From positions 1 to 64,000 of the forward strand of contig CAJHNH020002457.1 of the NCBI GenBank assembly GCA_905116865.2: a stretch of 64,000 bases of DNA, given 5' to 3'. Source of the stretch: Candidula unifasciata (lineage: Eukaryota > Mollusca > Gastropoda > Stylommatophora > Geomitridae). Positions within the stretch are counted from its first letter, which is position 1, and every line of letters starts with the position of its first letter. The notes below the pieces were generated by a model. It ran no database searches and was not told the origin of the DNA. It saw only the letters and a program-made list of their open reading frames with translations. Of the stretch, positions 20,630-30,889 are shown piece after piece. The position numbers and the translations under genes were made by a program.

Positions 20630-21600
20630 AATTTTAGATTGTGTAAGGGCTATTTATAGACAAAGTGAAAGCGCCATTAGAACAAGAGCTGGCATCACAG
20701 ACTGGTTCCCATTAACATCAGGAGTAAGACAAGGTTGTGTATTATCACCTTTACTTTTCATAATATTTATGGACAGTATTAATAAAATAGACATAACACC
20801 AACAGATGTCGATAAACAGGAGGACTTCAATGAGCTGCTTTTTGCCGACGATCAATGCATATTTCACAGTGATAGTAAACAGCTGCAAGACCACATAAAC
20901 CTACTACACGACAGTTGCCTCAAGCATCATATGAAGATCAATACTGAAAAGACAGAAGTCATGAGCATAAAAAGAGAGCAACAGACCATCGACATAAAGA
21001 TTCTAGATCACAGCCTAAAACAAGTGCAAGAATTTAAATACTTGGGAAGTATCTTTACATTCAATGGTAAAATAGAGAGATCGAAGCAAGAATCCAACAA
21101 GCCAACAATGTCGCATACCAGCTTGCCCCAATTTTAAAACACCCTGCTGTCCCAGCTGAGATAAAAAGACAAATTATAAATACAATCTTTATACCGACAT
21201 TAGGTTATCAATGTCAGACTTGGACATTACCAAAAGAACACGAGAGAAGACTAACCACCTGTGAAATGAGATGTTTGAGAATGGCTGCGAATAAAACCAG
21301 AAGAGATCGAGTGAGAAACGATGTGATTACAAGAACTATTGGAACCATACCCATCGTTAAATTTATTGAGAAGCAAAGAATGAAATGGTTTGGTCATTTA
21401 ATGAGAATGTAACCAACGATGCCAGCATCAAGAGCATACAACATGAAAATCGAAACACCAAGAGGCAGGGGAAGACCAAGAAGAAGATGGATTGAAGGAC
21501 TCACGGACAACTTGAGACTTCATAACATCACGGCATATGAAGCGACTGAGCGCGCCCTGGCTCGGTTGCCGATCATCTGATAGACTGCGACGCTTAGCGG
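20630..21600 (+). pseudogene. LINE reverse transcriptase, 3' half
   Basis: The 3' half of an endonuclease-reverse-transcriptase ORF. In order it shows 'RAIYRQSESAI', 'GVRQGCVLSPLLF', the catalytic 'LLFADDQ' (the FADD box at about 20840), 'KINTEKTEVMSI', 'EFKYLGSIFT', then after a frameshift at about 21085 'ANNVAYQLAPILKHPAVPAE', 'PTLGYQCQTW', 'CEMRCLRMAANKTRRDRVRN', 'QRMKWFGHLMRM' and 'GRGRPRRRWIEG'. There is a stop just after 'MRM' (about 21411). The N-terminal endonuclease is absent. Related copies are at 57077-57530 (-) and 63478-63775 (-). This copy is well preserved and has only a few lesions. Confidence 0.9.
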
Positions 21601-21784
21601 CACAAGCAGATTTTGACAAAAGAAGAAGAGAGAAGAAAAGCAGTGCTTTTTTAGGGTTTCTCTCTAGACCAGTTGCCAGCCAAGACTTTGGTCCAAATCT
21701 GCCCTGCCATAGCATGAAGTTTTTACGCTGCCTTTTCTCGTCCCTGGGGTAATGTTAGTAACCTTCCCCCAGTACACTTCACCG

Positions 21785-22035
21785 TTCAATTGGGGATATT
21801 GGAAGCAGCGTGTCCACATAACTGCTAAGAATACGAAAATTGGGAGTGAAGGTCAGCACAGCAAAGCATAAGAAGCACACTGGATTTACACGAAGTCTTA
21901 TCAACCAGCATAGGACTGGCACTAATAACCGCGCGACGCTAATGAAAATTATGGGTGGGGGGGGGGGGCATCTGAGCACCTATGGATGTCTCCGGAGTGC
22001 TGTGAAGATAATCCGCCTCATAACTTGAAGCTCGA
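21785..22035 (+). pseudogene. RNase-H LINE C-terminal tail
   Basis: It aligns with 15330-15530 base for base over long stretches ('gtgtccacataactgctaag', 'aggactggcactaataacc'). It encodes 'SLINQHRTGTNNRATLMKIM' and then, after a G10 run at about 21957-21968 that shifts frame, 'LSTYGCLRSAV' or, in the other frame, the 'PECCEDNPP' end block. It is a truncated copy. Confidence 0.7.
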
Positions 22036-22699
22036 AGAGGTAGACATAAGTGGGATGTCAGTTTTGCTTTCTGCCACCCAACATTCAGCGTTAACAGAAA
22101 ACATATATTACCGACACTGTTATACTGTAGCTCAGTCATTTCTGACTTCCTACGCCGAACAGTACTGTATGCCAAAAATCGACGAAGAAAAACTAAATCA
22201 AAATGAGCCACAAAACAAAAATATCACCAAGAAACGATTTCACCCATCTTTTAACCAACATGTAAGCAAACATCTGAAACTGTTCTCCTGCCACCCCCAG
22301 AAAACTGCGATGAACGCGATGAATTGGACAGCGGAAAGACAAGTCAGATAGGTCACTGAATATTTATAGTGTTAATAAAACCGCGATACATTTATTATTT
22401 ACATAAGTCTCAGCTGAGACCAGAAACGGTCGGGCTCAAGTTTGATTTGAGTAGAAAGCACTATCTGTGAAATATGGTTGGTTCATCTGATATATATAAG
22501 GATATTTATGGACCTATTAGAGGAAGAGTGGGTACATGGGTGGCAAAATGGATATGAATAAATATGGGGTTAATGCAGAAGATTGTATAGACGTATATCC
22601 TTGTGTGTTGGTGTGTGTATGTTTATTGAAAGCGTAGGTACATGTATGGCACAAACTGATATGAATAAATGTGTGTACACCAGGAGAGGGAAGAAAACA
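22036..22699. other. No recognised feature
   Basis: The ORF continuing from the LINE tail has no recognisable domain. The rest is unassigned. Confidence 0.35.
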
Positions 22700-22704
22700 T
22701 AAAA

Positions 22705-22738
<34 letters not shown>

Positions 22739-22799
22739 TTCTCGGTACATTAGTGTCATGAGTACCGAGCATATGTATACGAGCGCAAATGTGAGTGTA

Positions 22800-22834
<35 letters not shown>

Positions 22835-22967
22835 AAGAGAGAGATAGATAGAGAGAGGGAGAGAGAGAGAAGAGAGAGAGAGAAGAGAGAGAGAAGAGAG
22901 AAGAGAGAGAGAAGAGAGAGAAGAGAGAGAGAAGAGAGAGAGGGAGAGAGAGAGGGAGAGAGAGAGA

Positions 22968-23011
<44 letters not shown>

Positions 23012-23049
23012 AGAAGAGAGAGAGAGAGAAGAGAGAGAGAGAAGAGAGA

Positions 23050-23148
<99 letters not shown>

Positions 23149-23190
23149 GAGAGAGAGAGAGAGAGTTTGAGAGAGAGAGAGAGAGAGACG
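22700..23190. repeat. (TG)n and long (GA)n microsatellites
   Basis: TG runs at about 22706-22734 and 22800-22821, then GA repeat with GAA interruptions to about 23190. ORFs encode Arg-Glu repeats. Confidence 0.95.
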
Positions 23191-23239
23191 AGACTAAGAG
23201 AGAGTGTGATGAGATGAATGTTACTGAGAGAGAAGAGAG

Positions 23240-25075
23240 TGTGAATGAGTAGAGAGTTAGTGTTCAGTGTGTGTCTGTCAGTTTGAATGTATGTATGCGT
23301 GTTAGTGTTCAGTGTGTGTCTGTCAGTTTGAATGTATGTATGCGTGTAAGTGTTCAGTATGTGTCTGTCAGTTTGAATGTATGTATATTTGTGTAAGTGT
23401 TCAGTGTGTGTCTGTCAGTTTGAGAGATGATATTTGTGTAGAGTGTTCAGTGTGTAGTCTGTCAGTTTGAATGAATGTATATTTGAGTAAGAGAGAAGTG
23501 TGTGTCTGTCAGTTTGAAAGTATATTTGTGTAAGTGTTCAGTGTGTGAGAGTTTGAATGAATGTATATTTGAGTAAGTGTTCAGTGTGTGTCTGTCAGTT
23601 TGAATGAATGATATTTGTGTAAGTGTTCAGTGTGTGTCTGTCAGTTTGAATGAGTATATTTGTGTAAGTGTTCAGTGTGTGTCTGTCAGTTTGAATGAAT
23701 GTGTGTCGTGTTCAGTGTGTGTCTGTCAGTTTGAATGAAGTATATTTGTGTAAGTGCAAGTGTGTGTCTGTCAGTTTGAATGAATGTATATTTGTATGTT
23801 CGTGTGAAGTGTTATTTGTGTAAGTGTGTGTGTCTGTCAGTTTGAATGAATGTATATTTGTGTAAGTGTTCAGTGTGTGTCTGTCAGTTTGAATGAATGT
23901 ATATTTGTGTAAGTGTTCAGTGTGTGTCTGTCAGTTTGAATGAATGTATATTTGTGTAAGTGTTCAGTGTGTGTCTGTCAGTTTTAATGAATGTATGAGT
24001 ATGCGTGTAAGTGTTCAGTGTGTGTCTGTCAGTTTTAATGTATGTATGCGTGTAAGTGTTCAGTGTGTGTCTGTCAGTTTTAATGAATGTATGAGTATGC
24101 GTGTAAGTGTTCAGTGTGTGTCTGTCAGTTTTAATGAATGTATGAGTATGCGTGTGTAGTGTTTCATGTGTGTGTGTCAGTGTCTGTCAGTTTAATGAAT
24201 GTATGAGTATATATTTGTGTAAGTGTTCAGTGTGTGTCTGTAAGTTTTTAATGTGTGTATGAGTATGCGTGTTTAGTGTTCAGTGTGTGAATGTGTCATT
24301 TGTTAATGTGTGTCAGTGTGTGAGTATGCGTGTTAGTGTTCAGTGTGTGTCTGTAAGTTTTAATGTGTGTATGAGTATGCGTGTTAGTGTTCAGTGTGTG
24401 TCTGTCAGTTTTAATGTGTGTATGAGTATGCGTGTTAGTGTTCAGTGTGTGTCTGTAAGTTGTTTTTGTGTATGTGTATTTGAGTATGCGTGTTAGTGTT
24501 CAGTGTGTGTCTGTCAGTTTTAATGAATGTATGAGTATGCGTGTTAGTGTTCAGTGTGTGTCTGTCAGTTTTAATGAATGTATGAGTATGCGTGTAAGTG
24601 TTCAGTGTGTGTCTGTAAGTTTTAATGAATGTATGAGTATGCGTGTAAGTGTTCAGTGTGTGTCTGTCAGTTTTAATGAATGTATGAGTATGCGTGTTAG
24701 TGTTCAGTGTGTGTCTATACGTTTTAATGTATGTATGAGTATGCGTGTAAGCGTTCAGTGTGTGTCTGTCAGTTTTAATGAATGTATATTTGTGTAAGTG
24801 TTCAGTGTGTGTCTATAAGTTTGAATGTATGTGTATTTATGTAAGTGTTCAGTGTGTGTCTGTCAGTTTGAATGTGTGTGTATTTGTGTAAGTGTTCAGT
24901 GTGTGTTTGTAAGTTTGAATGTATGTGTATTTATGTAATTGTTCAGTGTGTGTCTGTCAGTTTAAATGTATGTATGCGTGTTAGTGTTCAGTGTGTGTCT
25001 GTAAGTTTGAATGTATGTGTATTTGTGTTAGTGTTCTGTATGTGTCTGTCAATTTGAATGTATGTGGGTATCAGT
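23240..25075 (+). repeat. Satellite of about 51-bp units, about 1.8 kb
   Basis: The common unit reads 'gtatgcgtgtaagtgttcag', 'tgtgtgtctgtcagttttaa', 'tgaatgtatga' (51 bp). Units at the two ends are shorter or altered ('atatttgtgtaagtgttcag'), and some near 23420-23560 are scrambled with GAGA. Because 51 is a multiple of three, several ORFs of 60-110 residues exist with a 17-residue period. They lack neighbours, splice signals or a plausible start, and I treat them as satellite translations. Confidence 0.95.
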
Positions 25076-25090
25076 TTAGGAGCATATGTA

Positions 25091-26200
25091 CAAGGTCCGA
25101 CAAGTAGGTAATGAGACTGATTTTATTACGGCCAAGACAAAAAAGAATCTAAAGAGGCAACATTTATCTATGATCTGGCAACTTTTCATCGCCACTCGAT
25201 AAGCAGACAACAAACAAGCCGCCATTTTGTTGACCCAGTCAGAGGTGAATTGTTACGAAATCAGCAAAAAAACTAACATCAAATTCTTTTTAAAACTCAG
25301 AAAAAGAGCGATGAAACAGTTAAATTGATGCAACAAGTTTATGGGGTTAATTGTTTATCTCATACACAATTTTTCAGGTGGTATTCAAGATTTGAAAGTG
25401 GTAGGGAATTGATTACTAATGCACCTAGACTTGGACTCCAAATTTATGTTCGTAATGATGAACTCAGTCGGCTCTGCTAAGTCGATGCGAACGCTTCGTA
25501 ATGCCGGGATGCTTGGTTCGATCCCAGCAGCGGGCCATGCGCCTTACGTTGGTTTTAACAGTGGTATCAAGAAAGCCGACCGTCCAGAGAGTAATGGCAA
25601 ACTACTGGACGTGAATTTGCCTAGAAAAACCATACAACAGCCAGGGGCTATTGGGGTTGGTTCTGCAACGTCCGCTAAAGGATACGCAACTAACCAATGC
25701 TAAACTCATTATTGTTGATGAATCTGGTGTTAATAGAGAGACCATTCATAACAATCTAGTGCAAGATTTTTGGCCCCAAAAAAGCTGCTTGCCGGTTTGT
25801 ACCATATTCGTTGTCTGATGACAAAACATCAGCGGGTTGAGTACCCAAGAGAAATCATCAAAACAATAATTTGTGGCCCAAAAACAAGTGTGTGTTCTCA
25901 GCCTTCCACCCTATTCCCCAGACTTGTCTCCCTGTGATTATTTTATATTCCCAAATTAAAGTTACAATTGAAAGGAAGCTTCTTTAACTATACTGATGAC
26001 ATCCAAAGGGCCGTAACATCAACTTTAAGGGCCATAACAACAGAAGAACTACAGAGATCGTTCCAATGTTTGTTAGATCGTGCCACTTGTTGTATCAATA
26101 CCCAAGGGGCTTACTTTGAAGGAGATGCAGGTTATGTCTTCAACTATTACCTATTTTAATTTTTATGGGATTGGTCTCATTACTTAATTGTCAGACCTTG
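25091..26200 (+). mobile_element. Mariner element, family 1, copy 2, with both ends
   Basis: The element is bounded by imperfect inverted repeats. The left end is 'caaggtccgacaagtaggta' and the right end read in reverse is 'caaggtctgacaattaagta'. It is flanked by TA at 25089-25090 and 26201-26202, the mariner target duplication. The transposase is broken but shows 'KETVKLMQQVYGVN', 'FRWYSRFESG', the HTH linker, and C-terminal 'YSPDLSPCDYFIFPN', 'RSFQCLLDRATCCINTQGAY'. A tRNA-SINE interrupts it at 25467-25702, and part of the catalytic core next to that insertion is missing. It sits inside TG-rich satellite DNA. Confidence 0.9.
25467..25702 (+). mobile_element. tRNA-derived SINE-A, copy 1 (inside mariner)
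   Basis: It starts 'gtcggctctgctaagtcgat', which has an A-box-like 'ctaagtcgatg', and has a B box 'ggttcgatccc'. The body runs to 'ggggttggttctgcaa' and a short tail. It interrupts the transposase between two copies of aactca (25461-25466 and 25703-25708), a plausible short target duplication. The minus-strand copy is at 26669-26883. Confidence 0.85.
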
Positions 26201-26202
26201 TA

Positions 26203-26450
26203 TGCGAATGTTACATGACATATGAAAGTGGTTGTTTTTGAATGTGTGTGTGAATGAATATCCGTGTGTACGTGTGAGTGTATGTGCGCATGTATGTCTA
26301 TTTGTGGGGGTTGATTTGTGTGTGTGCGTATAAGATTGAATGTGTGTGAGAGCATAATCATGCGAATGTTATCTGTGAATGAATGTGACTGTTTTTGAAT
26401 GTGTGTGTTTGTGTGTGTATGTGCATGTATGTAACAGTTCTACATATATT
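26203..26450 (+). repeat. TG-rich satellite remnant
   Basis: Degenerate TG-rich DNA continues on the far side of the mariner. The block 'tgcgaatgtta' with 'tttttgaatgtgtgtg' occurs twice (about 26202-26250 and 26358-26405), showing that the mariner inserted into a pre-existing array. Confidence 0.75.
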
Positions 26451-26451
26451 G

Positions 26452-26600
26452 GAGCCGTTAAAAGCGCTAACATCTTGGAATATAGAACAAGCGATATCGC
26501 CGGCCACTGATAACAGCTAGTAAAATACTACGTATTGCTGGCCAATCACTAAGCGTGACACCCCCGCAACACAGACAGGCCTTACGACACTACAAGGAAT
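26452..26600 (+). repeat. Interspersed repeat rep-J, copy 1
   Basis: 'agccgttaaaagcgctaaca', 'ggaatatagaacaagcgata' and 'acacccccgcaacacag' align with 27918-28062 (+). Its right part also aligns with the reverse of 27745-27835. Confidence 0.65.
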
Positions 26601-26668
26601 GAATCGCAAGGGAAGTCACTTTCTTTCTGGAATAGACAACGTGACTATAATCAAATGGTCTAGTCACT

Positions 26669-26883
26669 TTCCTTTGCAGAACCAACCCTAACAGCCCCTG
26701 GCAGCTGTGTGGTTTCTCTAGGCAAATTTGCATCCAATGGTTTGCCATTGCCTACTGGACGGTCGGCTTTCTTGATACCACTGTCAAAACCAACGCAATG
26801 CGCATTGCCCGCAGCTGGGATCGAACCTGGCATTCCGGCATTACGAAGCGAAGCGTTCGCATCGACTTAGCCACAGAGCCGAC
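26669..26883 (-). mobile_element. tRNA-derived SINE-A, copy 2
   Basis: On the minus strand it starts 'gtcggctctgtggctaagtc' (A box 'tggctaagtcgatg'), has B box 'ggttcgatccc', and ends 'ggttggttctgcaaagga'. It is flanked by a 12-bp direct repeat ggtctagtcact at 26657-26668 and 26884-26895, a good retroposition target duplication. It matches copy 1 at 25467-25702 along its whole length. Confidence 0.9.
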
Positions 26884-27124
26884 GGTCTAGTCACTAGAAC
26901 CTAAAAAAATGCATTAATGAGACATAATGAATATAAGAAGGATTGAATGCAGTAAATTGGCCTAATCCTAACAGATCAAAGAGGAAAAGAAACTTTCATC
27001 ATGTATAAAGTAACGTGTGATGAGCTTGTTGACACTTAAAGATATGAAATAACAATTTTTTCCCCTGACAAATGCAACTTTAAAAGTTCTGAATTACATA
27101 CACACTCATCATCTTGTGGGATGC

Positions 27125-27312
27125 AATTTTTTGTTATTTTGAAGCCCCATCTGGCTCTGGCCAGGAGCCGCAATATAGCCAGGCCATTAATATGGTCTAA
27201 TGGCTGAACGCGGCTCCCTGGACCTCTCCACGGGTGATCCTCATCCGCATGGTGGCACTTTGTGTCCTCGGGCGTTTATCGCTTGTGTGATGTTCTGGTG
27301 GGGTAAAAGTAC
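27125..27312 (+). repeat. Interspersed repeat rep-E, copy 1
   Basis: 'tgaagccccatctgg', 'gggtgatcctcatccgcatg', 'gtggcactttgtg' and 'gtgatgttctggtgggg' recur in order at 40028-40200. No internal promoter or coding frame is evident. Confidence 0.65.
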
Positions 27313-27724
27313 TACTACTGCTTTAAAAACAATCAAAAACGGTATAAGTACGAGAAGAGAAGGCCAACCAAAGAGATGAACGGAGGCAGGTGATATCTGC
27401 AGCAATGAATGCTGAAGAAAAAGAAGATAAGTGCGAGTAAAATGTAAATTTTGTGCGTTAAGCAGACGAAAAACAAAGGCGGGGACTGGTAAACAAGGAG
27501 CAGTAACCGATATTTCTGAATCATTCATAATAAGATAAAACCATATAACGATGGCCACACACGTTCGAAAACATGATGACTGAGGGATGGTTGCGCGAAG
27601 ACAGGTTAGACGGAGTTTACTGACAAAAATAGGTCAGTGTAAGAAAAGGATGCTAGTGTTATTTAATTGTTAAACAAGTACAATTCACGCACACAGAAGA
27701 ATAGATTCAGGGGGCATTACAACT
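27313..27724. other. No recognised feature
   Basis: Unassigned sequence. The minus ORF at 27241-27558 shows no domain. Confidence 0.35.
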
Positions 27725-28062
27725 CACGTTTTTGGGCCCAGAAAGAGAGTGAATCCCCTTTCGATTCATATATCGCCGTGTCACTGGGCTTGCCTATGTT
27801 GCGGGGGTGTTACGCTTAGGCACCGGCCGGCGATACGGTCTCAAAACATGCGGAACTGGACGTCGGCTGCACTCTCACTGGGACGTAGAGGGGTTCGGGT
27901 TAGAGCCAGTTGTGCATGTTTAGGGACCGTTAAAAGCGCTCACATGCTGGAATATAGACCACGCGATAACAAATGACAACAAATAATAAAATGCTGCGTG
28001 TAGTTGGCTGGTCACTAAGCTTGTTACCCCTGCAACACAGCACAAGCCCTGCGACACGGCGT
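27725..28062. repeat. Rep-J copies 2 (-) and 3 (+), inverted
   Basis: 27745-27835 read in reverse gives 'gcctaagcgtaacacccccg' and 'gcaacataggcaagcc', matching the right half of rep-J copy 1. 27918-28062 matches copy 1 in the forward direction ('ggaccgttaaaagcgctcac', 'ggaatatagaccacgcgata'). The two copies face away from a central 80-bp segment, giving an imperfect palindrome. Confidence 0.6.
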
Positions 28063-28341
28063 TTTATAAATGGTACCTGGGCCCGAAAACCTAAATGAAT
28101 CAGGGCGCACAAAAAACACACAAAACTTTTAAAAGGGGGTGGGTCGGAGTACATGCATACACACACATGGAAATTCAGTGTGCTGAATTGCAAATCATTA
28201 TACAGTGATACTTTAGTATACTACCACTTCAGTATATTTTCAGTTATACGTCTCCTATTTAAGCGCGAAAACTGTTGCTTGTTTTGCGATCTCTCTTTGA
28301 TATCGGAGCCACCTGCTAGAACTTGTATGAGTCAAAATTAG

Positions 28342-29542
28342 TAGGGCTGAACCGAATAGTGATTTTCACGATTCGGCCGAATACGAATAGCGGGACTAAC
28401 TATTCGGCCGAATACGAATACGAATAGTGTATAGTGTATAAAATTTATCTTAAAAAAATCACATTTATAATGTCAAATGTACGCTGAACGTTGACTTCAC
28501 ATAAAGTAGCACAGAATGGTCATCTTCTTCTTTAGCATTCTGAGCCCTTGAGGTTTACTGCTGCAGATATCACTCGTCTCCATTCATCTCTCTCTGTCTG
28601 GCCTTCTCTTCACAATTTGTAACACCATTTGTTTGCAGGTCTGATTGGACATTATCTCTCGAACTTATTTTTTGTTTGCCTCGTGTTCTACGCCCATTCC
28701 TCTCTCAGGTGCATACAGTTTTTACTTCTCTGTCATCTGACATTCTTTCAATTTGCCCCAACCATTTTAGTCTGTTAGCTCTCATGATGCTAGTGATCAA
28801 TGGTGATTTAAAAAGATTATGTGTTACGTTGTTACTTCTCACTCTCCATTCCCCGCTGTTAGCATCTTTGATAGGTCCAAAGATTTGTCGTAAGACTGTT
28901 TTGAAAGCCTGTAATAATGCCTCATCTCTTTTATTTCTGCTTCAAGTTTCAGAGCCATATAAAACGACTGGTCTCATCAATGTTTTAAATATTTTGATCT
29001 TGGTGTTGCGAGACAGACACTTTGACTTTAGCAGATGTTGAAGGGCATAGTACACTTTATTTCTAGATTATATTATAGATTGTATTTCTTCTCTCAGCAT
29101 GTTGGAGCAGTTGAAGTTTGCATCCAAAGTACTTATATGTTTTCGTTCGTTTGATGTTCATATTATCGACTTGGATGTAGCCGAAGTTTATATTCTTTCC
29201 ATGTCTAGTTAGTATTCGTACAGAATAGTAAACATTTAAAAACATTTTATGTTTTTCATTCTTTAGTCAATCTCTGGTCACTAATAACTAGGAATGAAAG
29301 AATCCCAACTATTATAACAAGTAACTAAACTTAGAAATTGTCATTGACAGCTTAATGCAGGAAAGCTGCATTAGCTTTCAACAAAACCAATCGTTCCATG
29401 TTGTCAGCATTAAGGCCGTGTATGCAGAAACGGGTGTAGGTAATTACTATTTGTATTCGGCCCGACCGCAAGTATTCGGCCGAATACCGAATAGTCAATA
29501 GGTCCACTATTCGGACCGAAGCGAATATTCGGTACAGTCCTA
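28342..29542. mobile_element. hAT-like element with TTCGG-rich ends
   Basis: The left end 'tagggctgaaccgaatagtg' and the reversed right end 'taggactgtaccgaatattc' form inverted termini, each followed by several 'attcggccgaatac' motifs. The flanks aaaattag (28334-28341) and aaaattaa (29543-29550) agree at 7 of 8 bases, as expected for a hAT target duplication. The interior is mostly a LINE insertion (28517-29275, -), and no transposase is seen, so this was a short non-autonomous element. Confidence 0.75.
28517..29275 (-). pseudogene. LINE 3' end inserted in the hAT-like element
   Basis: Minus-strand frames show 'TRHGKNINFGYIQVDNMNIK' and 'RTKTYKYFGCKL' (the reverse transcriptase thumb region), then 'RPVVLYGSET', 'ALLQAFKTVLRQIFGPIKDA', 'MRANRLKWLGQIERMSDDRE' and 'GRRTRGKQ'. 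Several stops and shifts are present. The 3' end block 'cttctttagcattctgagcc' (plus orientation) recurs at 10068. The 12727-12840 fragment belongs to the same or a close family. Confidence 0.8.
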
Positions 29543-29785
29543 AAAATTAACACGACAATCCGTGCTATCTTTGTTGACCTCTCTCGAAATTAAACCAGGG
29601 AGAGATGTCAATGTCTTTGCACAGAAAGAAGTACCACTCCAGTGAACTCAAACTAGCATTGTCTGGAATGACTAAATGCTACATTTCGAAACAATCCTGA
29701 GGAAAAGGCAGACTGTTTTAAGTAAAGAAAAGAGAAAGAAAGAAGAAAGAAAGAGAAAGAGGGAGAGAGAGTAAGTGAGTGAGAA
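29543..29785. other. No recognised feature
   Basis: Unassigned sequence leading into purine-rich DNA. Confidence 0.3.
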
Positions 29786-29852
<67 letters not shown>

Positions 29853-29860
29853 TAAATGAG
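29736..29860. repeat. (GA)n microsatellite
   Basis: GA-rich with a pure GA core at about 29797-29847. Confidence 0.95.
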
Positions 29861-30104
29861 AGAGAAAATATAACCATAATTTCAGATTCCTGAAATTTTG
29901 TCGGGAGGGCACTCTCCTTCCAAAAAATAACATTTTCTACTCCTTTCTCAGTACTATCGTAGCAGGTACCCGACTTTTAATTTTCATTTATTTTTTTATT
30001 TTCAGAAATATGAGTTTTTTGTGGGTTTTTTACACTGAAACGAATTAATCATTCTCTCTTATTTCTTATAGCAAAAAAAAAAAAAAAAACAACAAAAAAA
30101 ATTC

Positions 30105-30305
30105 GCTTAGTATACGTCTTGTTTGGTATGCGTCCTGTCTGGCATACATCTTGTCTGGTATACGTCATGTTTGGTATGCGTCCTGTCTGGTATACATCAC
30201 GTATGGTATGCGTCCTGTCTGGTATGCGTCCTGTATGGTATACAAACTGTATGGTATATGTCCTGTCTGGTATACGTACTGTCTGGTATACGTACTGTTT
30301 AGAAC
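30105..30305 (+). repeat. 16-bp minisatellite, about 12 copies
   Basis: The unit 'gtatgcgtcctgtctg' varies at the second half ('gtatacgtactgtctg', 'gtatacatcacgtatg'). ORFs across it are artefacts. Confidence 0.9.
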
Positions 30306-30802
30306 ACGTCCAACCATCAGAAACGGATTAAGTACGTACACCCAGGTACCCCTGTAACAGGATAATTATAATAACAGAAAATGTATAAACAAATACTTAA
30401 CTTATGGTTTCTTTTCGATGTCCCCACCTCCTCAGTCCACACCCTACCCCCCCCCCCCCCTCCCCAACCCCCTTTTTAAAACTCTTACAATACCATAATA
30501 TTTCAGGGCAGATTCAATAGAGGCAATAGCCACAACGTTAAAATGTGTTAACTCACTTCTTTCAAAAAAGCAACAAAAACTATTTTAAATAAATATGAAG
30601 CTGTATTTCTTATGATTACTGAGACAACTGGGCTGTGATGGGCGCGACGTTCTGTAAAGGCCGTACTACATGCTAGTGATGTATTTGTATTCAATAGTAG
30701 ATGCTCGAGTCACTGAGTGTTAGTTATATGTCAGACTACAATTTTGGCGGCGAGAAAATACTGGACAGATCAAAATATCCATCCAATGGATTGTACAGGA
30801 TA

Positions 30803-30808
<6 letters not shown>
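30306..30808. other. No recognised feature
   Basis: Unassigned, with a C-run at about 30449-30462. Confidence 0.35.

Positions 30809-30868
<60 letters not shown>
30806..30868. repeat. (GA)n microsatellite
   Basis: About 31 GA units. Confidence 0.97.
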
Positions 30869-30870
<2 letters not shown>

Positions 30871-30889
30871 TGAAGATTGTGAGCCCTGT

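Noticed and set aside
22805..23170. Arg/Glu-rich ORF at 22805-23170
   Set aside because: Translation of (GA)n.
23944..24797. Repeat protein with 17-residue units
   Set aside because: The satellite unit is 51 bp, so frames persist by arithmetic. No gene context, and the unit drifts in length elsewhere in the array.
25467..25560. A functional tRNA gene
   Set aside because: A and B boxes are present but the sequence cannot fold into a full cloverleaf and is part of a repeated SINE with a long non-tRNA body.
27241..27558. 105-residue minus ORF as a membrane protein
   Set aside because: Hydrophobic composition only; its end overlaps interspersed repeat rep-E.
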